From Pseudomonadota bacterium (GTDB lineage: Bacteria; Pseudomonadota; Gammaproteobacteria; Xanthomonadales; Rhodanobacteraceae), in the NCBI GenBank assembly GCA_018241165.1, contig JAFEEK010000127.1, positions 1 to 5,480 of the forward strand: 5,480 bases of DNA, in the 5' to 3' direction. The notes beneath the pieces are model-generated. The model saw only the letters and a list, made by a program, of their open reading frames with translations, was not told the origin of the DNA and searched no databases. The translations under genes were made by a program, and so were the position numbers. This document shows, piece after piece, positions 1-5,480 of the stretch (the stretch's first letter is position 1; each line of letters opens with the position of its first letter).

Positions 1-2132
1 AATTGCAGCAACTCCGCCAGCGGCGCCGCCGGATCGATGCGCTTGCCGTCATGGACATCGCGGCCCACGTAGCTGATGTGCAGATGCCGGCGCGCCGCCA
101 TCAGCGCTTCGAGGAACAGGTAGCGATCCTCGCGGCGTGTGTCGCGGTCGCCGCGGCGCGGATTTTTCAGCATGAAATTCAGGCCGGCATCGCCGCCGTC
201 GCGCGGGAATTCGCCATCGTTCATGCCGAGCAGGCACACCACGCGAAACGGAATCGAGCGCTGCGGCACCAGTCCGCAGAAGGTGACCCCGCCGAGCAGG
301 AACGGCTGGCGCTCGGACACCGCGTCGAGCTGGCCGCGCATTGCCTCGCGCATCACGCTCCACGGCAATTCCTGTTTGCCGCTCGCGGCAGCTTGCTCAC
401 CCAATTCCGCCAGCGCGCGTCGCAGCGCATCCAGTGCACGGGTTTCGGCGCGGTCATCTGCGTCTGCGTGGAACAAGGCAGCGATGCGTTCGCCCAGCCA
501 TTCGCACCAGTCCGCGAGCGGGCGCGGACGAGCGAAGCCATCGCGCATCTCGCGCACGACATCCAGCAGGCGATGCACGCGGCCCAGCGCGACAACGGCC
601 GAACCATCGACTCCCGCCAATGGCAGCACGCCATCGAGCAAGGCATCGTCCGTATCGGCGCCGGCAATTGCGCCAGCAAAAATGCGATCGAATCCGAACG
701 TCCAGGAATTTTCCGCCGCGGCCACGCCGGCAAACTGTTGCTTCATCGCCGCATCCAGGCCCCAGGCCACGCCCGCGCGGCGCAGGGTGGATTCCAGGAC
801 TTCGCGATCGACGCCATCGAGCCGGAAGCGCCGCGCCACTGCGGGCACATCGAGCAGGTCGAGCACTTCGCCCAAGGCGAGGCGACTGTCGCCCAGATCG
901 AGCAGCGTCGCGAACGCGCGCAGCAAGGGATGCGTCTGCGCGAGGCGCACGTCGGCCAGGTGCCAGGGAATTCGCGACGGATCGGCACTGTGATGCGCCG
1001 CTGCACCGAACACGGCGGGCAGATACGGCGCATACGCGGAAATATCCGGCGCCATGACCACGATCTGGCGAGGCAGCAGCGACGAGTCTTCGGCGAGAAA
1101 GCGCAACAGCGCATCCTTGAGCACTTCGAGCTCGCGCAGGCGCGTGGCGCAGGCGTGCACGCGCAGGCTCGCATCGGCGTGCGACGGCGTGGCGAAATCC
1201 ATTCCGGCTCCATCGCCGCGGCGGATGCCCTGTTGCAATCGCGTGAGCAGGCTGGAGTCAGACTCCGACGACTCGAGTTCGCCGGCATCCAGGTCAACGC
1301 CCGCGTTTTCCAGCGCGATGAAGAAATCCTGGGCCATGCGTCCGAGCGAAACCAGCAGCGGATGGCCGATTTCGTAGTGCCATGCCTCGTCGATTTCACC
1401 CTTGCGCAACAGTTCGCGCTTCGACTTCAGGTCGCCCCAGTATTCGCGACACGGATCGGGAAAATACAGATGCACCGCGCGATGCGCAGACACCGCTTGC
1501 AACGCGGCGAGAATGTCCGCCGGCAGGTGGCTGATGCCGAACAGATGCAGCGGCTCCAACGCGCCGTCGCCGCGCGCGGCCAGCGCCGCGATAAGTTGCG
1601 CATGCCGTTGCGCACGATGCGGCCCGGCAATGCGCTGGCGCAGCTGCTGCCAGAGCTTGGCTTGCCAATCTTTCGCGCGACCAGACTGCCAGTCATCGAG
1701 CCAGTCCGGGCGATAGATCAGATACTGCGCATAGACGCCGGCAAGGCGATCAGCCACCTGGAATCGGCGTCGCTCGCCATCGGTGCCATCGAGCAGGCGC
1801 CGCACGCGCACGTAGTCCAGCGCGGGCAGCAGGGCGTGGACGTGCCAACGCAGGTTCTCCTTGGCGAAATTCGCGTCCGATTCATTGCCGAGCACCTGCC
1901 CCGCCGCGCGTTCCAGCCATTGCCACGGCTGGATCAGGTCGAAATTCGCCGCAATTCCGCGCGGTCCGCGCCGCGCGAATTCGCCGAGCAGCCAGCGCCC
2001 CAGTCCCGGATGCGCCACCACCACGGTCTGCGGCGCCAGAACCTGCGCCGGTCGTTCGCGATCCAACGCCGTGAAAAGTACCTTGGCAAGTGATTCGGTA
2101 CGGCTGTCGCGGTGGACGAAGAATCCGGTCAT
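1..2132 (-). CDS. recC: RecC, exonuclease V (RecBCD) gamma subunit; 3' end outside the window
   Basis: RecC is the cytoplasmic subunit of RecBCD helicase-nuclease that scans for Chi, splits the DNA strands and feeds them to RecB and RecD during double-strand break repair. The frame runs open from ATG at 2132 to the window edge, giving 710 residues; family members are usually about 1,100, so the C-terminal third, including the nuclease-like domain, is missing only because the window ends. Visible family blocks are: the N-terminal VVVAHPGLGRWL at residues 37-48; FPDPCREYWGD at 224-234 (nt 1431-1463), matching the NPCRxYWGD signature; VVMAPDISAY around 358-367; GMNDGEFPR at 636-644 (nt 201-227); and an RRGDRDTRREDRYLFLEAL block just after it. 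I see no frameshift. ATG 2132 is the first possible ATG, since an in-frame TGA lies at 2157-2159. There is no clear Shine-Dalgarno sequence, and the start codon sits in a small potential hairpin. The start is 43 bases after the upstream stop codon. recB and recD would be expected beyond the window, which cannot be checked here. Confidence 0.96.
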   Translation of the reverse strand, partial: MTGFFVHRDSRTESLAKVLFTALDRERPAQVLAPQTVVVAHPGLGRWLLGEFARRGPRGIAANFDLIQPWQWLERAAGQVLGNESDANFAKENLRWHVHALLPALDYVRVRRLLDGTDGERRRFQVADRLAGVYAQYLIYRPDWLDDWQSGRAKDWQAKLWQQLRQRIAGPHRAQRHAQLIAALAARGDGALEPLHLFGISHLPADILAALQAVSAHRAVHLYFPDPCREYWGDLKSKRELLRKGEIDEAWHYEIGHPLLVSLGRMAQDFFIALENAGVDLDAGELESSESDSSLLTRLQQGIRRGDGAGMDFATPSHADASLRVHACATRLRELEVLKDALLRFLAEDSSLLPRQIVVMAPDISAYAPYLPAVFGAAAHHSADPSRIPWHLADVRLAQTHPLLRAFATLLDLGDSRLALGEVLDLLDVPAVARRFRLDGVDREVLESTLRRAGVAWGLDAAMKQQFAGVAAAENSWTFGFDRIFAGAIAGADTDDALLDGVLPLAGVDGSAVVALGRVHRLLDVVREMRDGFARPRPLADWCEWLGERIAALFHADADDRAETRALDALRRALAELGEQAAASGKQELPWSVMREAMRGQLDAVSERQPFLLGGVTFCGLVPQRSIPFRVVCLLGMNDGEFPRDGGDAGLNFMLKNPRRGDRDTRREDRYLFLEALMAARRHLHISYVGRDVHDGKRIDPAAPLAELLQ

Positions 2133-2148
2133 CCGGCGATGATACCGG
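2125..2148 (-). promoter_or_regulatory. Small hairpin enclosing the recC start codon
   Basis: Read on the minus strand, CCGGT (2148-2144), a two-base AT bulge and CAT (2141-2139) can pair with the ATG start codon (2132-2130) and ACCGG (2129-2125). The loop is six bases, 2138-2133. The stem would be 5 + 3 bp and would hide the recC initiation codon. No good ribosome-binding site is visible upstream, so recC may be poorly translated or depend on translation of the preceding gene. The pairing is visible in the sequence, but any regulatory role is inference. It does not look like a terminator, because no T-run follows. Confidence 0.3.
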
Positions 2149-2175
2149 CTGGCGTCTCAAATCCCGCGATGCGTG

Positions 2176-3522
2176 CTAGCCGCCCGCTTCGAAACCGTTC
2201 TTGAAAATCGTGTCGGCATCAAGATTGCCGTAGACATCCGCGTTGTCGGTCGAAGTGCCACCTGCTTCCGTAGCCGAATTGCCCAAGAAGACGATGTTGT
2301 GGACGAGCACGGTCGCGCCGCTCATGACGAAAATTGCGCCGCCCTTGCCTTGACCGTTGCTTCCGGCAATGCCACTACCGCCGCCGCTGCCGCCCAAGCC
2401 ACGCTGCGCCTGATTGCTGCTGAACGTGCAGTCGGTCAGACTGGCCTTGCCGCCCGTTCGCACGAACAAGGCGCCGCCCAATCCCCCACCACCGCCGCCG
2501 CCGCCACCGATACCGCTGTTCTGACTGGCGGTCGCAGAACCATCGCCGCCGCTGCCGCCGAATGTTCCTCCGGATCCGCCTAACGCTTTCGCATAGCCAT
2601 CGGTATTGCATACAGTCCCGCCGCCGCCACCGCCGCCATAACCGCCCGCTCCGGCAGGACCGGCCCCACAGTGAGCCCAACCGGCGCCACCACCACCGCC
2701 GGCAAATCCGCCATTGCCGCCACGGGTAGCGATTCCCGTGCCACCACCGCCACCGCCGCCGCCATCGCCGCCATTGCCCGCATAACCCGTGTTGCCAACC
2801 GTGCCCGCGGAGCCACCGGTGTTGCCGAACGGTCCGCCATTGCCGCCGCGCGTGGCACGTACCCCATAAGCCGGGGAACTCGACATTGCCGGAGCGTCTT
2901 CGCCAAAACCTCCGCCACCGCCGGCATAAAAGGACCCGAACGGACCATTCGTGCTGCCGCCGGCGCCGCCGAATGCGCGATTGCCCGTAAAAGTTACGTA
3001 GTCCGCCACGAAACTGCCGGCATCATTGACGAAAACCGCACCGCCCATTCCAGCCGCGCCGCCGCCGGCGCCATCGCGTTGCACCGTGGTCCCGGCGCCG
3101 CCTTGCGAGGTGCCGCCGGCCAGAGTGACTTTACTCACGACCAAGGCATCGGAAACGAAGAAAATGCCGCTGTCGCCGGCACCATGTCCGCTGCTGCCTT
3201 GAATCGTCAGCAAGGCGGCGCCCGGTCCGGCAATCGAGATCCGGCTGGTAATGTTCGGCAGCGCGGCGTTCAATGCAATCGTGCCGCTCACGCCAGTCAG
3301 GTCAATCGTGTCGTTGCCGGTGCCGGTCTGACCCAGGTCTGTCGCGGAGTGATTGGCCGATGCCAGAATTGCTTCGCGCAGCGTGACAAGGCCATCGCCG
3401 GCAGTCGTGTTGTCGGCAAGGCTATTGACGGTAAGCGTGGCAGCGCCGGCGTTTCCGCCCAGCGCCAGCAACAGCAGCGCTGGCAATACTTTGCGCCGCA
3501 GACTGCGATGGTGGGTGTGCAT
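2176..3522 (-). CDS. Secreted glycine-rich beta-helix protein, CSLREA-like, function unknown
   Basis: This encodes a 448-residue exported protein of unknown role, probably at the cell surface or outside the cell. Residues 1-27 look like a signal peptide: basic HHRSLRRK, then hydrophobic VLPALLLLALGG, with likely cleavage after AGA (residue 27). Residues 28-60 (TLTVNSLADN, then GDGLVTLREAILASAN) resemble the CSLREA domain that begins many secreted beta-helix proteins, but without its cysteine. Three rungs follow, each GGA[VLI]FV and then FxxN exactly 18 residues later: 160-181, 349-370 and 394-415. Between rungs 1 and 2 lies an insertion (183-350) with 79 glycines in 168 residues. The C terminus carries DTIFKNGFE (437-445) before AGG and a TAG stop. 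I chose ATG 3522 because GAGGA lies 8 bases upstream and the signal peptide starts there; the in-frame ATG at 3552 lacks a ribosome-binding site. The frame is intact, so it is unlikely to be a pseudogene. The resemblance to mycobacterial PE-PGRS proteins is compositional only. Confidence 0.88.
   Translation of the reverse strand: MHTHHRSLRRKVLPALLLLALGGNAGAATLTVNSLADNTTAGDGLVTLREAILASANHSATDLGQTGTGNDTIDLTGVSGTIALNAALPNITSRISIAGPGAALLTIQGSSGHGAGDSGIFFVSDALVVSKVTLAGGTSQGGAGTTVQRDGAGGGAAGMGGAVFVNDAGSFVADYVTFTGNRAFGGAGGSTNGPFGSFYAGGGGGFGEDAPAMSSSPAYGVRATRGGNGGPFGNTGGSAGTVGNTGYAGNGGDGGGGGGGGTGIATRGGNGGFAGGGGGAGWAHCGAGPAGAGGYGGGGGGGTVCNTDGYAKALGGSGGTFGGSGGDGSATASQNSGIGGGGGGGGGLGGALFVRTGGKASLTDCTFSSNQAQRGLGGSGGGSGIAGSNGQGKGGAIFVMSGATVLVHNIVFLGNSATEAGGTSTDNADVYGNLDADTIFKNGFEAGG
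2473..2976 (-). repeat. Glycine-codon triplet-repeat region inside the secreted protein gene
   Basis: This stretch encodes residues 183-350 of the secreted protein and is built from degenerate GGN codons. The longest uninterrupted glycine runs are nine codons (2482-2508), eight codons (2740-2763) and seven codons (2617-2637). A 15-base block, tccgccattgccgcc on the plus strand, occurs identically at 2707-2721 and 2833-2847, 126 bases (42 codons) apart, within two ATRGGNGG protein repeats. The triplet unit means slippage or recombination between copies would usually change the protein's length without breaking the frame. Confidence 0.8.
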
Positions 3523-3523
3523 G

Positions 3524-3576
3524 AATCGTTTCCTCGTCCGGAAGTCCGACATGACCGGGATAAACGGAAAACGATT
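3524..3576 (-). promoter_or_regulatory. Inverted repeat covering the ribosome-binding site
   Basis: In the transcript, AATCGTTTTCC (3576-3566) is complementary to GGAAACGATT (3533-3524), with one bulged base and a 32-base loop. The downstream arm includes the GGA of the GAGGA ribosome-binding site and ends one base before the start codon at 3522. The whole structure lies between the comEC stop codon and the next gene, so coding constraint does not explain it. It could be a stem that limits translation, or a protein-binding operator. The repeat is visible; its function is inferred. There is no T-run, so an intrinsic terminator is unlikely. Confidence 0.4.
3531..3535 (-). promoter_or_regulatory. 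Ribosome-binding site of the glycine-rich protein gene
   Basis: The minus strand reads GAGGA here, 8 bases before ATG 3522. This is a near-ideal Shine-Dalgarno match and spacing, and it decides the start in favour of 3522 over the in-frame ATG at 3552, which has no such site. It is the clearest ribosome-binding site in the window. Confidence 0.75.
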
Positions 3577-3602
3577 GCAGTTCCTATCACTGCTCGCGCC
3601 AA
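3574..3602 (-). promoter_or_regulatory. Weak sigma70-like promoter candidate for the glycine-rich protein gene
   Basis: On the minus strand, TTGGCG (3602-3597) and TGCAAT (3579-3574) match four of six bases each of the -35 and -10 consensus, separated by 17 bases. It overlaps the last codons of comEC. Such matches are frequent by chance, so this is only a candidate. If real, transcription would start near 3567, inside the upstream arm of the inverted repeat at 3524-3576, so such transcripts would largely lack the stem that read-through from comEC would carry. Confidence 0.2.
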
Positions 3603-5480
3603 TACGGATGGCGGTCGAAGCGGCCGCGTTCGACGATGCGCGGGGACTCGCCCGGCGCGAAACGCAGCGCGGCGAATCCGCTGCTTGCGGTATTGATCAG
3701 ATCGACATCGTCGGCTCGGTAGCGCGCAACGACATCGGGATTGGGATGGTGGAAGCGGTTCATGTATCCGGCCGTGATCAGCCCCAATGCCGGATGCAGG
3801 GCGGCGATGAAATCCGCGCTCGACGAGGTCTTGCTGCCGTGATGCGGAATCTGGACCACGACGTGTTGCGCGATCGGCGCAAGCGCGGCGGCGACTTCGG
3901 GTTCCACGGCGCGGGTGATATCGCCGGGCAGGATCAGTGCATTGCCGCCGCTGCGCACCTCGAGTACGCAGCAGCGATCGTTGTCGACCGGAGACAGTGG
4001 TTCGCGCGGATGCACGATGCGGAATTCCACGCCGTTCCAGTTCCAGGATTCGCCGGCCAGGCATTGCGTCGCCGCAATCGGCAATCGGTCCGGCTCGCCG
4101 GATTCCACCGCGATATGCGGCCACGCCGCCGCGACTGCCGCCGCGCCGCCGGAATGGTCGTTGTCGCCATGGCTGACGATCATGCGTTCGACGTTCTCGA
4201 TGCCAAGCGCATGCAGCGCCGGAACCACGGTCGCCTCGCCGACATCGAATCCCGACGCAAACTTCGCGCCAGCGTCGTAGACCAGGGCGTGATCGCGGGT
4301 GCGCACGACAAAGGATTCGCCCTGCCCCACGTCAAGCATGTAGGCCTCGAACTCGTTTTCAGCCAGGGTGGTGTGAGCCGGCCAAAGCAAAGGCAGGAAC
4401 AGGAATGCACCGAGTGCGCGCGCCGGAACGCCGCGCGGCATCAAAATCCACAACGCGCCGAGTGTTGCGAGCGCAAGCGCCCACACGGATGGTTCCGGGA
4501 AAAACCACAGCGCACCCGGCCACGCCGCCATCTTTTCCAAGACCCACCACAAGCCCTGCATCGCCAAACCTGCCAGTTGCAGCAATGGCGTGCCGAGCGC
4601 GGGCAGGACCAGAATCAGCAGCGACGCAACCACGGTCAGCGGCAGCACGAAGAAACAGATCCATGGCACCGCAACCAAATTCGCGATCGGACCGACCAGC
4701 GACGACTGCCCGAAAAACCAGATGCCGAGCGGCAATAGACCCAGGCTCGCAACGCCTTGCGCGGTGACCAGTTCACGCAGCCAGCGCGTGCGATCGACCG
4801 TGCCGCCAAGGCAGAACATCAGCCACGCGACGCCAACGAAGGACAACCAGAATCCGGCGCTGAGCACGCAAGCCGGATTCCACGCCAGCAAGGCGACGAC
4901 GGCGAGCGCCAGGCCGTGCACCGGCGCGCGCGCGCGTCGTGCAAGGTTGGCGATAAGCAATGCCGCGATCATCACCAAGGCGCGCCGCGTGGGTAGGCCG
5001 AATCCGGCAATCAGTGCGTAAGCTACGGCGAACACCAGACTCGCCACCGCTTCGATCAGCGGCGCCGGCCAGCGCAAGGTGATGCGCGGCGCGAGTTTCC
5101 AGAACAGGCGCACCAGGGCAATGCCGAAACTTGCGAACAGTGCGATATGCAGGCCGGAAATCGCAATCAGGTGCGGTATGCCGGTCGCGCGCGCGACCGC
5201 CCATTCGCGCTCGCCCATCGCATGCTGGTCGCCGAATGCGAGCGCGCGCAGCAGATGCGCGCTGTGGGTGTCGCCGAGCGTGGCGTCGATCGCGTTGCCG
5301 ATGCGTTCGCGCAGGCGATCGACGCAAAACATCGCGGAACCGGATTCGCGGTTGCCGCCGGATTCACGCACATAGCCGGTCGCGACGATGCCGGCTTCCA
5401 GCGCGTAGCGCTCGAAATCGAAACCGCCGGGATTGACTCCGCCGCGCGGGCGTTTCAGTCGAACATGCAACTGCCAATTC
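3587..5480 (-). CDS. comEC: ComEC/Rec2 DNA-uptake channel protein; 5' end outside the window
   Basis: ComEC is the inner-membrane channel that passes single-stranded DNA into the cytoplasm during natural transformation. The frame is open to the window edge and 630 residues are visible, ending at TGA 3587-3589. Residues below count from the first complete codon (5477-5479). The fragment starts in the DUF4131-like N-terminal region (VRLKRPRG, VNPGGFDFERY), so roughly the first 100-150 residues are missing. The Competence domain follows, with HLIAISGLHI at 103-112 (nt 5144-5173), GLPTRRALVM near 161-170, and many hydrophobic segments up to about 368. The C-terminal metallo-beta-lactamase-like domain has MLDVGQG (381-387), YDAG (401-404), SHGDNDHSGG (436-445, nt 4145-4174), LPGD (517-520), HHGS (546-549) and NRFHHPNP (574-581). 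The metal-ligand pattern HxDxDH appears intact, consistent with a possible nuclease role. No frameshift is visible. A TTG at 5470 is internal and not the start, since conserved sequence continues upstream. The next gene begins 64 bases after the stop codon. Confidence 0.96.
   Translation of the reverse strand, partial: NWQLHVRLKRPRGGVNPGGFDFERYALEAGIVATGYVRESGGNRESGSAMFCVDRLRERIGNAIDATLGDTHSAHLLRALAFGDQHAMGEREWAVARATGIPHLIAISGLHIALFASFGIALVRLFWKLAPRITLRWPAPLIEAVASLVFAVAYALIAGFGLPTRRALVMIAALLIANLARRARAPVHGLALAVVALLAWNPACVLSAGFWLSFVGVAWLMFCLGGTVDRTRWLRELVTAQGVASLGLLPLGIWFFGQSSLVGPIANLVAVPWICFFVLPLTVVASLLILVLPALGTPLLQLAGLAMQGLWWVLEKMAAWPGALWFFPEPSVWALALATLGALWILMPRGVPARALGAFLFLPLLWPAHTTLAENEFEAYMLDVGQGESFVVRTRDHALVYDAGAKFASGFDVGEATVVPALHALGIENVERMIVSHGDNDHSGGAAAVAAAWPHIAVESGEPDRLPIAATQCLAGESWNWNGVEFRIVHPREPLSPVDNDRCCVLEVRSGGNALILPGDITRAVEPEVAAALAPIAQHVVVQIPHHGSKTSSSADFIAALHPALGLITAGYMNRFHHPNPDVVARYRADDVDLINTASSGFAALRFAPGESPRIVERGRFDRHPYWREQ

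Noticed and set aside
3..2093. Plus-strand open frame of 696 codons
   Set aside because: It is codon-aligned antisense to recC, is rich in Arg, Gln, Ala and His, and shows no recognisable domain. RecC family motifs run along the opposite strand throughout. Long antisense frames are expected in high-GC genes that lack TTA, CTA and TCA codons.
2133..2175. Intrinsic terminator between the glycine-rich gene and recC
   Set aside because: The only stem found overlaps the recC start codon and is not followed by a T-run.
2473..2976. PE-PGRS or collagen-like protein
   Set aside because: There is no PE domain, no strict Gly-X-Y periodicity and no mycobacterial context. The similarity is glycine content only.
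3442..3522. Twin-arginine (Tat) signal on the secreted protein
   Set aside because: The RRKVL sequence loosely resembles a Tat motif, but the Ser/Thr directly before RR and the Phe are missing. A general Sec signal peptide fits better.
3523..3552. Upstream in-frame ATG at 3552 as the start of the glycine-rich protein
   Set aside because: It has no ribosome-binding site and would add ten residues before the signal peptide. ATG 3522 has GAGGA at 8-base spacing.
2671..3696. Plus-strand open frame of 341 codons
   Set aside because: It is the antisense of the glycine-rich gene. Its Ala/Thr/Arg-rich composition follows from reading GGN codons backwards.
3297..4124. Minus-strand open frame of 275 codons overlapping comEC and the secreted protein gene
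   Set aside because: It is an alternative frame of both real genes, Arg-rich, and has no domain or start signal.
3353..4738. Plus-strand open frame of 461 codons
   Set aside because: It runs antisense to comEC and crosses the intergenic gap. The translation is low-complexity Arg/Gln-rich with no motif, while comEC on the other strand is unambiguous.
5468..5470. TTG at 5470 as the comEC start
   Set aside because: The open frame and family-like sequence (NWQL before HVRLKRPRG) continue to the window edge, and the protein would lack most of its N-terminal domain.

Overview
This is a high-GC, gene-dense bacterial window in which all three recognisable genes lie on the minus strand. In transcription order, from high to low coordinates, they are comEC (5' end outside the window), a secreted glycine-rich beta-helix protein, and recC (3' end outside the window). 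The strong G/C bias at third codon positions, the ComEC and RecC sequences, and a C-terminal IFKNGFE-type ending on the secreted protein suggest a gammaproteobacterium of the Xanthomonadales (Rhodanobacteraceae or Lysobacter-like). That placement is inferred from sequence style, not from a database search.

Region 3587-5480 encodes the C-terminal 630 residues of ComEC, the inner-membrane DNA-uptake channel. It has an intact Competence domain and an intact metallo-beta-lactamase-like domain. Next is a 64-base gap (3523-3586) holding a good ribosome-binding site, a 10-bp imperfect inverted repeat that covers that site, and a weak promoter-like sequence. Region 2176-3522 encodes a 448-residue exported protein. 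It has a signal peptide, a CSLREA-like N-terminal region, three beta-helix rungs of the form GGA[VLI]FV...FxxN with identical spacing, and a long insertion that is nearly half glycine. A 43-base gap follows with no terminator, and then recC (1-2132), of which the first 710 residues are visible. In its conserved blocks recC looks like an intact RecBCD gamma subunit.

The two flanking genes are household DNA uptake and DNA repair functions. The middle gene looks like an accessory cell-surface or secreted protein of unknown role. Short same-strand gaps and the lack of a recognisable terminator suggest possible read-through from comEC to recC, but co-transcription is inferred. I saw no RNA gene, CRISPR array, insertion sequence or prophage. 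The long plus-strand reading frames are antisense shadows of these genes. I did not find a convincing new multi-gene system. The points most worth a second look are the secreted protein's architecture and the possible control of its translation.
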